A stretch of 7,788 nucleotides of DNA from CAKUFA01 sp963618735 (GCA_963618735.1 CAVEUM010000055.1:1-7788), one strand, 5' to 3'. Counted from the first letter of the stretch, positions 1 through 6,314 are shown. A program made the numbers and translations. Notes: generated by a model not told the origin, from the letters alone.

Positions 1-117
1 GAAGATTGTACCATGGCGCACGCTTATTGTCATGGATTTTTGAAATCTCGGCGGCGATGGCACGGAAAAAGCGAATGACTTGACAGATCGAAATTCTTTG
101 ATAGAAAGGGAAAATAC

Positions 118-393
118 ATGAGCGAAAGCAAAGCCAAGAAATCCCCCGGCGTGGCGGGAAAACGGGAAATCCTTGCTTTTTACACGGCAGTGATGCGGGG
201 AGAAATCTCCGACTATGCCATGGAAGGCAAGGGCAAGGATGCGGCGGCGGTGGCGGTTCCCGTGCCGCTGAAGGTGAGAATGGAGGCGGCGGAAAAACTG
301 AAGAGCTACCATGAAGAAAACGGCAAAGGCAAGAGCACCTTTGCCGCAGCGGACATTACCCGCATGGTGCGGGAGATGGAAGGAAGTGAATGA
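118..393 (+). CDS. Terminase small subunit-like protein (short form)
   Basis: This probably recognises phage DNA and recruits the large terminase to start packaging. It is 91 residues long. Residues 16-30 (REILAFYTAVMRGEI) and 49-65 (VPLKVRMEAAEKLKSYH) resemble the helical C-terminal half of small terminases of the Terminase_2/XtmA type, where a 'xxRGE' helix is followed by a 'xRxxAAExL' helix. The usual N-terminal helix-turn-helix is not visible, and the family is normally about 140-180 residues. The frame is closed upstream by a stop at 76-78, so no longer version exists here. The start is supported by AAAGGG about 7 nt upstream. Its stop overlaps the large terminase start in an ATGA junction, which implies translational coupling and strongly supports the assignment. 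The family call is from recognition of motifs plus position, not from a search. Confidence 0.75.
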   Translation: MSESKAKKSPGVAGKREILAFYTAVMRGEISDYAMEGKGKDAAAVAVPVPLKVRMEAAEKLKSYHEENGKGKSTFAAADITRMVREMEGSE

Positions 394-1634
394 AGATGAA
401 TCGGGAAGATGCTGTGGCACTGATGCTGGAGCATCCTGCCCAGGTGGCGCGAGCCTGCGGCTATCCCCTGCTGACGGACGAATTGCACGGGGAATGGATT
501 CGCAAGATGATCCTTGGCAAGGAGGATTTGACCCTCCTGGCGCACCGATGCTCCTACAAGACCACCTGCCTGGCCATGAGTCTGGCTATGCTCATGCTGC
601 TGCGGCCGGAGGAGAGCATCCTTCTCATGCGAAAAACGGAGAGCGGTGCGGCGGAAATTCTGCGGCAGGTGAAAATCATCCTCAGCCAGGATGCCATGCA
701 GAGATTATCCGCGGTGCTGTACGGCGAAGGGGTGAAGGTGAAAGCCACCACCCTGGGCATGAGCTGCGACTGCTACGCCGCCAAAAGAGGCGCGTATCAG
801 CTCACGGGATGCGGCACCAGCGGAAGCATTACGGGACGCCACGCAGAGCGAATTTTCACGGATGACATTGTGGATTTGCGGGACAGGGTCAGCGAGCAGG
901 AGCGGGAGCGCACCCGCGGCATTTACATGGAGCTGCAGAATGTGCGCATCCGTGGAGGACGGCTGGTGAACATCGGTACACCATGGCACAAGCAGGACGC
1001 CATCAGTCTGATGCCCGGGGTGGTGAAGTATGACTGCTATCACACGGGGCTCATGGATGACCGTGCCATTCGTACCCTGCGGGAGAGCATGTCGCCGTCC
1101 CTGTTTGCGGCGAACTATGAGCTGCGGCACATCGCCTCGGAGGATGCGTTGTTCCCCACGGTGTGCGGTTTTTTCACGGAGGAAAATCTCCTGTGGGACG
1201 GCATGGCGCACATCGATGCGGCCTATGGCGGTGATGACTACACCGCCCTCACCTGCGCCAAGCGCGAGGGTGACGAAATCCGCCTGTATGGTCGGCTGTG
1301 GCGGGGTCACGTGGAGGCGCACATGGAGGAAATCCTTGCGGAGTGCGACCGATTCCGCTGCGGTCCCATCCTGTGCGAAACCAATGGTGACAAGGGCTAT
1401 CTGGCCAAGGAGCTTCGGCAGCGGGGCGCGCAGGTACGCCTGTACCGTGAAAGCAGCAACAAGTATGTGAAGATTGCCACCTGGCTGAAAAAGTGGTGGC
1501 CGCACATCCGCGTCTTTCAGGGCACCGACCCGGAGTATCTGGCACAGATTCTGGACTATACCATCAACGCCGCCCATGATGACGCCCCTGACAGCGCCGC
1601 CTGCCTGTGCAGGACACTGGAAAGAGGAAGATGA
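390..1634 (+). CDS. terL: Phage terminase large subunit (ATPase and nuclease)
   Basis: This is the packaging motor and headful/cos nuclease, acting at the portal vertex. It has 414 residues. The N-terminal ATPase shows a Walker A-like loop at 51-59 (AHRCSYKTT), a Walker B strand at 155-160 (IFTDDI) and the coupling motif GTPWH at 196-200. The linker SPSLFAANYEL (235-245) is typical of the family. The C-terminal RNase H-like nuclease has its acidic residues in the expected order: D276 in HIDAAYGGDDYTA, E330 in CETNGDKGYLAKEL, and D397/D398/D401 in HDDAPDSAA. The protein ends shortly after the last nuclease motif, as usual, so it looks complete. A Cys replaces the Gly I would expect in the Walker A loop of close relatives (HRGSYKTT). 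The start at 390 overlaps the small-subunit stop (ATGA); ATG at 396 is an in-frame alternative. Repeats follow its stop instead of the portal gene. Confidence 0.95.
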   Translation: MKMNREDAVALMLEHPAQVARACGYPLLTDELHGEWIRKMILGKEDLTLLAHRCSYKTTCLAMSLAMLMLLRPEESILLMRKTESGAAEILRQVKIILSQDAMQRLSAVLYGEGVKVKATTLGMSCDCYAAKRGAYQLTGCGTSGSITGRHAERIFTDDIVDLRDRVSEQERERTRGIYMELQNVRIRGGRLVNIGTPWHKQDAISLMPGVVKYDCYHTGLMDDRAIRTLRESMSPSLFAANYELRHIASEDALFPTVCGFFTEENLLWDGMAHIDAAYGGDDYTALTCAKREGDEIRLYGRLWRGHVEAHMEEILAECDRFRCGPILCETNGDKGYLAKELRQRGAQVRLYRESSNKYVKIATWLKKWWPHIRVFQGTDPEYLAQILDYTINAAHDDAPDSAACLCRTLERGR

Positions 1635-1648
1635 AAAGGATTTTCATC
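1630..1648 (+). other. 8-bp A/T-rich inverted repeat at the terL stop codon
   Basis: GATGAAAA (1630-1637) and TTTTCATC (1641-1648) are perfect inverted arms around a 3-nt loop, spanning the terminase TGA (1632-1634). No U-tract follows, so it is not a convincing intrinsic terminator. It could protect the 3' end of the message or be chance. Confidence 0.35.
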
Positions 1649-1677
1649 ACTTTCCATGGGCGGAGGGAACTTACTTC

Positions 1678-1825
1678 ACTCATTTGTTCCATAAGACAAG
1701 CTTGCTATCTAACAAAAGTGTTTCGCTCTGCGAGGCAAATCAACCTCATCGAAGAGGACATCCGAAGGAGTCCAGAGGGCGAGGGTCTTCGACCCGTTTA
1801 GCAGCCCCTGGAAGATGGAAAGAGA
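1678..1825 (+). repeat. Structured repeat, tandem unit 1 (long form)
   Basis: This is the first of two tandem units filling the gap between terL and the portal gene. The first 25 bases (1678-1702) recur exactly at 1826-1850. The segment 1777-1796 recurs exactly at 1891-1910. Compared with unit 2, this copy carries about 34 extra bases in the segment 1737-1776. The stretch 1737-1813 also matches 7709-7786, with 5 substitutions and one 1-base gap. Visible folds: TCCAG-A-GGGC (1771-1780) pairs with GCCC-CTGGA (1804-1812) with one bulged A, enclosing the small hairpin GGGTC-TTC-GACCC (1783-1795). Just upstream, GGAC-A-TCC pairs with GGA-GTCC around a GAA loop (1757-1773). Short open frames on either strand here read through the repeat and I do not call them genes. 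Confidence 0.85.
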
Positions 1826-1939
1826 ACTCATTTGTTCCATAAGACAAGCTCTCTTTCTAACAAAAAGATTTCGCCTTGCGAGGCGAGCAGGGGCGAGGGT
1901 CTTCGACCCGCTTAACAGCCCCTGGAAGATGGAGCGAAA
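1826..1939 (+). repeat. Structured repeat, tandem unit 2 (short form)
   Basis: This is the second tandem unit. It has two hairpins in series. Hairpin 1 is TCGCCT (1871-1876), loop TGCG, AGGCGA (1881-1886). Hairpin 2 has outer arms CAGGGGC (1888-1894) and GCCCCTG (1918-1924) enclosing GGGTC-TTC-GACCC (1897-1909) and a conserved TTAACA. The stem bases differ from unit 1 and from the 7.7-kb copy, yet the pairing is kept. That favours a selected fold, as RNA or as single-stranded DNA. Confidence 0.85.
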
Positions 1940-1962
1940 ACTCGTTTGCTTCATGCGACAAG
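1940..1962 (+). repeat. Degenerate partial copy of the repeat start
   Basis: These 23 bases match the first 23 bases of units 1 and 2 (1678-1700 and 1826-1848) at 18 positions. The copy then fades into the portal ribosome-binding region, so the array reads as unit, unit, partial unit. The remaining bases up to 1998 hold only the portal Shine-Dalgarno site. Confidence 0.6.
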
Positions 1963-1998
1963 ATTTCTGAAAAAGATCACTAAAGGAGCTGAAATGCA

Positions 1999-3330
1999 AT
2001 GATCACCTATCAGGAGTGGGCGGACAGCCCGCAGAAAATCCCCCTGATGCTCAGGAGCATCGACGAATACCGTGCCTCAGGCTCATTCCGCAGAGCCCTG
2101 GCAGCGGAAAGCTACTTCCGCGGAGAAAATCCCGAAATTGCCCGCAAAACGGTGCTGAAGGCAACGAAAATCGAAACCCGTGACGAGCATGGAAGGCACC
2201 ATGTCCGCAGCGGTGTGGCGGATGTGGTGGGCAACCGCATCGGGTCATCCTTCCTGTATCGCTTTGTGTGCCAGGAAAATCAGATGCTGCTGCAGTCAGG
2301 GTGCTTGCTTCCTGCAGACATCAAGCGTCAGCTGGGGACTGACTTTGACCGTCAGCTGGAGGCGCTGGGCGAACGTGCACTGGTGCAGGGCGTGGCGTGG
2401 GGCTGGTGGAACAACGGGCACCTGGAGGTGATTCCCCAGGCGAAAGACGCGCTCAGCGGTTTTCTTCCCGTGATGGATGAAATGACGGGGCGCATTCGTG
2501 CGGGCATCCAGTTCTGGCAGAGTGACGTTCGGCGGGATATGTTTGTCCGTCTTTTTGAGGAAGACGGGGTCACGGTCTACCGCGTGCGCAATCGCTCGGC
2601 AGAGGTGGAGATTCCCAAACAGGATTATCGGCAGGTGCAGTATCAGGATGCGCTGGGAAAAACGGTGCAGCGGGAAGGCAACTGGGGACGTCTGCCCCTG
2701 ATTCCCCTTCTGGCCAACGGCGAGGGGCGAAGCGAACTGACGCCGTCCATCAAGGCGAAGATTGACGCTTATGACCGCATTCTGTCTGATTTCGCGGATA
2801 ACCTGGATCGCGCCAATGATGTGTACTGGGTGCTGAACAACTTCGGCGGCACCACGGAGGATATTGCGGAGCTTCTGGCAGAGATCAACCGACTGAAGGC
2901 CGTGGCCAGCATTTCGGACGGCTCAGGCGGCGCCAGCGCGGAGCCGAAGACCATCGAAGTGCCCTATCAGGCGCGGCAGACCGCACTTTCCATTCTGGAA
3001 AAGGAGCTGTACATGGATGCCATGGCGCTGGATACGGAGGCGCTCACCGCAGGAAGCCTGACGAATGTGGCCATCCGTGCTGCCAGTGCCAACCTGAACC
3101 TGAAGTGCGACCGATACGAATGGCAGCTGAACTGCTTTGTGCAGGAGCTGCTTTCTCTTTTGGGGATGGAAACGGAGCGGATTCGCTTTCAGCGCCAGCA
3201 AATTGCCAACGACGCGGAAACGGTGGAGACCATCTACAAAATGCGGGAAGACATTGACCGCGCCACGGCTCTGCGGCTGAATCCCCTTCTTCAGCCGGAG
3301 GAGGTGGAAGCGCTGTTGAAGGGCGAGTGA
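1999..3330 (+). CDS. Portal protein, SPP1 gp6-like
   Basis: This forms the dodecameric portal ring, through which DNA enters and leaves the capsid and on which the terminase and adaptor dock. At 443 residues it is close to the usual size for Firmicutes relatives (SPP1 gp6 is somewhat longer). Family landmarks are YFRGENPEI (39-47), the segment around GNRIGSSFLYRFV (about 76-88), LPLIPLLANGEGRSELTPSI (232-251) followed by DAYDRILSDFADNL (256-269), and a long helical C-terminal region with TNVAIRAASANLNLKCDRYE. The start is set by AAGGAG at 1983-1988, 10 nt ahead of ATG. An ATG 5 nt earlier, in another frame, reads only Met-Gln-stop. No MuF-like minor head gene follows, which is unusual for this portal type. 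Confidence 0.93.
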   Translation: MITYQEWADSPQKIPLMLRSIDEYRASGSFRRALAAESYFRGENPEIARKTVLKATKIETRDEHGRHHVRSGVADVVGNRIGSSFLYRFVCQENQMLLQSGCLLPADIKRQLGTDFDRQLEALGERALVQGVAWGWWNNGHLEVIPQAKDALSGFLPVMDEMTGRIRAGIQFWQSDVRRDMFVRLFEEDGVTVYRVRNRSAEVEIPKQDYRQVQYQDALGKTVQREGNWGRLPLIPLLANGEGRSELTPSIKAKIDAYDRILSDFADNLDRANDVYWVLNNFGGTTEDIAELLAEINRLKAVASISDGSGGASAEPKTIEVPYQARQTALSILEKELYMDAMALDTEALTAGSLTNVAIRAASANLNLKCDRYEWQLNCFVQELLSLLGMETERIRFQRQQIANDAETVETIYKMREDIDRATALRLNPLLQPEEVEALLKGE

Positions 3331-3360
3331 AAATGCAGAATTCATCGAAAGGAGAATGCC

Positions 3361-3690
3361 ATGCTGAAACCACACTTGCGAAAGGTGAAGGAAGAGCTCC
3401 GCAAGGCTGTGAACGCGGGGCTGACCGCGGCGGGGTCATCCGCTGTGGCCTCTGTGCGAAGAGAAATGCAGTCTGGGTATGGGAAACCCATCCGCCAAAG
3501 CGGAAAGCTGTACGACAGCATCAGCTTTCGCGCAGAGGACGGTATTTTATCGGTGGGCAGCGACCTGCCCTATGCCGCGCTGGTGCATGAAGGAACATCC
3601 TCCATGCCGGGGCGGCCGTTTTTATTGGAGGGCATGCAGAACGCTGCAGGCACCATGGCAGACATCATGCAGCAGAAAATGAAAGAATGA
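3361..3690 (+). CDS. HK97 gp10-like head-tail/neck protein
   Basis: This is a 109-residue protein of the HK97-gp10 family, whose members act at the head-tail joint or as a tail completion protein (Ne1-type). The family signature is clear: RQSGKLYDSI at 45-54, then YAALVHEGTSSMPGRPFL at 71-88, matching the conserved 'YAxxVExGTxxMxxRPFL' pattern. The N-terminal 35 residues are basic and helical. AAAGGAG lies a few bases before the ATG. In most phages this gene sits between the stopper and tail-terminator genes. Here it lies between portal and scaffold, and no second copy appears in the connector block, so it may have been moved. Its product could alternatively have been co-opted as a minor head component. 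Confidence 0.85.
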   Translation: MLKPHLRKVKEELRKAVNAGLTAAGSSAVASVRREMQSGYGKPIRQSGKLYDSISFRAEDGILSVGSDLPYAALVHEGTSSMPGRPFLLEGMQNAAGTMADIMQQKMKE

Positions 3691-3703
3691 GGAGGAACCA
3701 TCC

Positions 3704-4144
3704 ATGAATGAAAACACGCAGCAGAGCAGCCATGAAGCAGCCTCTGCGGAGGAAATGCAGCAGGCACTGAGCGAAAGCCGGGCAGAGGCGGAAAAGCTCC
3801 GACAGATCCTCACGCAGCGGGAGAAGGAAGAGGAACAGCGGCAATATCGGGATCAATTGCGAACCCTGCTGGAGAATGCGGGCGCCAACCCTGCTGCCCT
3901 GGAGCTGATGACCCTTCAAAGCGAGGCTTATGCCAAAGACGGCAAGTCCCCTGAGGAGGCGGTCACGGCCATGCGGAGCCGCTGGGACGGCCTTTTCACC
4001 ACAAGAAAAACCCTGCCCGTGAAGCCAATCGCGCCTCAGGGAGCAGGGCTGACCCTGACCAGGGAAGATGTGCAAAGCATGACGTCGGAGGAAATCAACC
4101 GATCCTGGGACATGGTGAAGGGCGTGCTGGCGCAGCGTTACTGA
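3704..4144 (+). CDS. Capsid scaffolding protein
   Basis: This is an internal scaffold that guides coat protein assembly and leaves, or is degraded, before DNA fills the head. It is 146 residues, highly charged and rich in Glu, Gln, Ala and Arg. Residues 14-55 form a probable coiled coil (repeating AEEMQQALSES and AEKLRQILTQREKEEE patterns). A middle helix follows at 63-100 (NPAALELMTLQSEAYAKDGK and on), then a flexible Pro-rich stretch at 102-116. The C-terminus has a helix-turn-helix-like LTREDVQSMTSEEINRSWD (118-136), as in scaffolds that dock onto the coat through their C-termini. The position directly before the coat gene is the standard one. GGAGGA at 3691-3696 sets the start. I see no protease motif. 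Confidence 0.85.
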   Translation: MNENTQQSSHEAASAEEMQQALSESRAEAEKLRQILTQREKEEEQRQYRDQLRTLLENAGANPAALELMTLQSEAYAKDGKSPEEAVTAMRSRWDGLFTTRKTLPVKPIAPQGAGLTLTREDVQSMTSEEINRSWDMVKGVLAQRY

Positions 4145-4160
4145 TTCTCCCCTGCCAACA

Positions 4161-4198
4161 CAAGCACCAAAGTTCGAATATGGACAGATGTGTGCTTG
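4161..4198 (+). other. 7-bp inverted repeat in the coat gene leader
   Basis: CAAGCAC (4161-4167) and GTGCTTG (4192-4198) are perfect inverted arms separated by 24 bases. It lies 17 nt after the scaffold stop and just before the terminator-like hairpin. It may be part of a folded leader RNA. I see no convincing promoter in the leader. Confidence 0.35.
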
Positions 4199-4219
4199 AT
4201 GGGTTCGTGACATATTTTG

Positions 4220-4245
4220 AAGGGAGGGATGTCCCTTGATTTTTT
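4220..4245 (+). terminator. Intrinsic terminator/attenuator-like hairpin between scaffold and coat genes
   Basis: AAGGGA (4220-4225) pairs with TCCCTT (4232-4237) around a 6-nt loop, and a T-run follows at 4240-4245. A second T-run lies at 4250-4256. The shape matches a weak rho-independent terminator. It sits inside an operon where transcription must continue into the coat gene, so partial termination, antitermination or an RNA-processing role is more likely than a full stop. Confidence 0.5.
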
Positions 4246-4307
4246 GACCTTTTTTTCAGGAACAGACGCAAAAAAACCAACCGACCATGAAAAGGAGAAA
4301 TGACAGG

Positions 4308-5117
4308 ATGGCTATTACGAATTTTATTCCCAAGGTTTGGAGCGCTCGGCTGCAGGAGAACCTGCACAAGTCCCTGGTTTTCGGTGCCCTGTGCAATCGC
4401 AATTGGGAGGGCGACATCAGCCAGTACGGCGACACGGTGCACATTAATTCTCTGGCGGATATTACGGTGCGTCCCTACAATCCCAATGAGGACATTGAGG
4501 AGCCGGAGCAGCTCACGGGCAATGACATGACCCTGGTGATTGACCACGGCGCGTACTACAACTTCTACCTGAACGATGTGGACGCCGCCCAGGCTCGTGC
4601 TGATGTGATGGACGCCGCCATGCGTGCTGCTGCGGTGAAGCTGGCGGAAGATACGGAGAGCTACATTCTGGGCGTGATTCGCGAAGGCGCGGGCACGAAG
4701 GCGACGGGCGCGATTCCTGACGGCGGGGTGTACGAGCTGCTGGTGAACATCAAGACGGTGCTGGACGGCAAGCACATGCCCAAGCACGGCCGCAAGCTGG
4801 TGATGCCCTCCTCGGTGGAAAGTCAGCTGCTGCTGGATAATCGCTTCATCACCGCCACCTCTGCCGGCAATGACCGCCTGGCGGAAGGCAGCGTGGCGCG
4901 GGCGGCAGGCTTTGACATCTACATCAGCGCCGACCTGACGAATGAAATCATCGCCATGAACAGCGATAGTGTCACCTTTGCTTCCAGCATTGCCCGCACG
5001 GAGGCTTACCGCCGCGAGAAGGGCTTTGATGACGGCGTGAAGGGTTTGAGCCTGTGCGGCGCCAAGGTGGTCATCCCCGAGTGTGTGTATGTGCACACCA
5101 TCACGGAAAGCAAGTAA
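4308..5117 (+). CDS. Major capsid protein (P22 coat-like, HK97 fold)
   Basis: This is the main shell protein. From ATG 4308 it has 269 residues and begins MAITNFIPKVWSARLQENLH, the usual start in Firmicutes phage coat proteins of the P22 gene 5-like group. Other family features are YGDTVHIN (40-47), the segment YYNFYLNDVDAAQA (83-96) and the C-terminal KVVIPECVYVHTI. An in-frame ATG at 4287 would add seven residues, but it has no ribosome-binding site. AAAAGGAG at 4290-4297 lies 10 nt before 4308, which decides the start. The gene is separated from the scaffold by a 163-base leader and followed by a strong hairpin, so its transcript may be handled apart from its neighbours. There is no prohead protease gene, consistent with a P22/SPP1-type scaffold system. 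Confidence 0.93.
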   Translation: MAITNFIPKVWSARLQENLHKSLVFGALCNRNWEGDISQYGDTVHINSLADITVRPYNPNEDIEEPEQLTGNDMTLVIDHGAYYNFYLNDVDAAQARADVMDAAMRAAAVKLAEDTESYILGVIREGAGTKATGAIPDGGVYELLVNIKTVLDGKHMPKHGRKLVMPSSVESQLLLDNRFITATSAGNDRLAEGSVARAAGFDIYISADLTNEIIAMNSDSVTFASSIARTEAYRREKGFDDGVKGLSLCGAKVVIPECVYVHTITESK

Positions 5118-5125
5118 GCATCAGG

Positions 5126-5159
5126 AATCCCCCGAGGCGGTCAAAGGCCTCGGGGGATT
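5126..5159 (+). terminator. Strong 13-bp hairpin after the coat gene
   Basis: AATCCCCCGAGGC (5126-5138) and GCCTCGGGGGATT (5147-5159) pair perfectly around an 8-nt loop, starting 8 nt after the coat stop. Only a short T-stretch follows (5158-5160), so termination is likely to be partial. The connector genes downstream have no visible promoter of their own. The hairpin probably reduces downstream transcription and/or protects the 3' end of an abundant coat message. Confidence 0.7.
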
Positions 5160-5188
5160 TGCGGTTGATGGGAGGAAAGGAGCAGCGC

Positions 5189-5614
5189 ATGCTAAAGGTT
5201 AGCGACATTATGCGGCATTGCCGCAATCATTTCATTTGCGGTTACCGAACGGGTGACCAAAGGATTCAGGATGGAAAGCTCCGCGGCAGTGAAGCATTGC
5301 CCATGGAGTGGATTGCCATTGACGGCAGTCAGCACAACAACGGTGTCCATCAATCGAATCAGGAGGGGCACTTCACGACCCTTACGGATGAGGAATGGCA
5401 CGGCACGGTGTGGTATCTGGCGCCGCCTCGGGATTTCCTTGACCTGTGCGAGGAGATTATCACCTACGCCAAGGATCATCCCGTGAGCGAAATCAAGAGC
5501 GAGCAGTTCGGCACGTATCGGTATGTGAAGAAGGATGGGGTGATTCCGTGGCAGACGGTCTTTGCGGAAGAGCTTCACCCGTGGCAGCACATGGTGACGG
5601 AGGTGCGGGTATGA
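5189..5614 (+). CDS. Head-tail adaptor (connector, gp6/gp15-like)
   Basis: This probably forms the ring that docks directly onto the portal after packaging. From ATG 5189 it has 141 residues. Conserved segments of the Firmicutes connector family are MLKVSDIMRHCRNHFICGYR (1-20), WIAIDGSQHNNGVH (41-54), HGTVWYLAPPRDFLDLCEEI (71-90), then a SEQFGTYRY motif and WQTVFAEELHPWQHM near the end. The 'SExxGxYxY' motif before a final amphipathic helix is typical of HK97-gp6/SPP1-gp15 type adaptors. AAAGGAG at 5176-5182 is 6 nt from this ATG. The frame stays open further upstream into the coat gene, but that part overlaps coat coding sequence and lacks a ribosome-binding site. Its stop overlaps the next start (ATGA). 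Confidence 0.8.
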   Translation: MLKVSDIMRHCRNHFICGYRTGDQRIQDGKLRGSEALPMEWIAIDGSQHNNGVHQSNQEGHFTTLTDEEWHGTVWYLAPPRDFLDLCEEIITYAKDHPVSEIKSEQFGTYRYVKKDGVIPWQTVFAEELHPWQHMVTEVRV

Positions 5615-5955
5615 CGGGCGAGCACTTCATGGAGAATTTCTGCAGGGTGGAGGAAACTTGGCAGGCGGACGGCCTTGGAGGCTTCACCTGCCGACAGAAG
5701 GACGGAGAAAAAATCACCGCAGGGGCGGCAGATATGCAGGAATCCAACCTGACCATCGGCGGCAGCAGGGCGGTCAGGCAGCAGGTGACACTGTATGTAC
5801 GAAAAGGTGTAAGCATCGCACCGGGTGACATCCTTCGCAGGGAGCGGGACGGCGCGGTGTTTCGCCTGGTGGGATTGGGAGAGGATGCGCCCAGTGATGG
5901 TCTTCCCCTGCGCAGGGTGACGGCGGAAAGGGTGGTGCTGCCATGGAAGCCATAA
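5611..5955 (+). CDS. Head closure (stopper) protein, SPP1 gp16-like
   Basis: This is a small beta-rich protein that probably sits below the adaptor and closes the DNA channel. It has 114 residues. The pattern fits the head-tail joining family: DGLGGFTCRQKDGEKITAGA (20-39), a central strand region RQQVTLYVRKGVSIAPGDIL (56-75), then AVFRLVGLGEDAPSDGLPLR (82-101) and RVTAERVVLP (102-111). In relatives the same places hold 'G..D.xR....G..yRV...G....P' and 'xVTAERW'. The start overlaps the adaptor stop by ATGA, and the stop TAA overlaps the tail terminator reading frame. The order adaptor, stopper, tail terminator supports the role more firmly than the sequence does. Confidence 0.75.
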   Translation: MTGEHFMENFCRVEETWQADGLGGFTCRQKDGEKITAGAADMQESNLTIGGSRAVRQQVTLYVRKGVSIAPGDILRRERDGAVFRLVGLGEDAPSDGLPLRRVTAERVVLPWKP

Positions 5956-6314
5956 TGCAGGCCATGCAGGCGTTCTTTTCATCCATGGGGATGGACGCCT
6001 TTCTGCAGGGTCACGTGCCGCAGGACGCGTCCATGCCGTATCTGATGTACGAGGTGAAGCAGGGCGGCTTTGGGGAGGAAGCAGAAGCCTCTGCCGAAAT
6101 GTGGTTTGATGGGGACACGGCGAACGCAGAACGGGCCGTGTGGGCAGGGAAGATGGAAACGCTCCTGCCTGAAGGCGGTGCCAAAATGGAAACGTCACAG
6201 GGCATGATGGTGCTCTATCGCGGGAAGGAATTCCTCACCCTGGAGGAAAAAACGGATGTCCCCTGCTGCGGCGTACGGGTGAATTTTCTGATGAAGTGGT
6301 ATGGAGAAACATGA
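5943..6314 (+). CDS. Tail terminator protein (SPP1 gp17-like)
   Basis: This probably caps the head-proximal end of the tail tube and joins it to the stopper. It has 123 residues from ATG 5943. Family traits are an N-terminal helix, the MPYLMYEVKQ strand (31-40), SAEMWFDGD (50-58) followed by a helix, a GMMVLYRGK strand, and a C-terminal strand ending MKWYGET. An in-frame ATG at 5955 forms a TAATG junction with the previous stop and is an equally plausible start, shortening the protein by four residues. The next gene, the tail tube, starts 31 nt downstream. Confidence 0.75.
   Translation: MEAIMQAMQAFFSSMGMDAFLQGHVPQDASMPYLMYEVKQGGFGEEAEASAEMWFDGDTANAERAVWAGKMETLLPEGGAKMETSQGMMVLYRGKEFLTLEEKTDVPCCGVRVNFLMKWYGET

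Noticed and set aside
1..83. Possible C-terminal tail of an upstream gene, in the frame ending TGA 81-83 (…EISAAMARKKRMT) or the frame ending TGA 76-78
   Set aside because: Only 25-27 codons are visible, two frames are open, and I recognise no family. An upstream gene probably ends here but the frame cannot be chosen.
80..107. Perfect TTGACA followed 16 nt later by TAGAAA as a promoter for the small terminase
   Set aside because: The -10 is poor and the implied transcript start would fall at about the ATG, removing the ribosome-binding site.
1631..1801. Short + strand frame from ATG 1631 (MKRIFITFHGRREL…) overlapping the terL stop
   Set aside because: Most of it is translation of the structured repeat. 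It has an ATGA junction and a nearby purine-rich stretch, but no recognisable protein content.
1709..1999. Minus-strand 96-codon frame with internally repeated SIFQGLL.GSKTLA segments
   Set aside because: The protein repeats simply mirror the tandem DNA repeat. It has no neighbours on that strand.
4171..4182. GTTCGAAT resembling a tRNA T-arm, as a tRNA remnant or att site
   Set aside because: No acceptor or anticodon arms can be folded around it and there is no integrase or matching second site in the window.
4095..5096. Long minus-strand frame of 333 codons opposite the coat gene
   Set aside because: It is the antisense shadow of a GC-rich, well-recognised coat gene; His/Val/Arg-rich composition without any family likeness.
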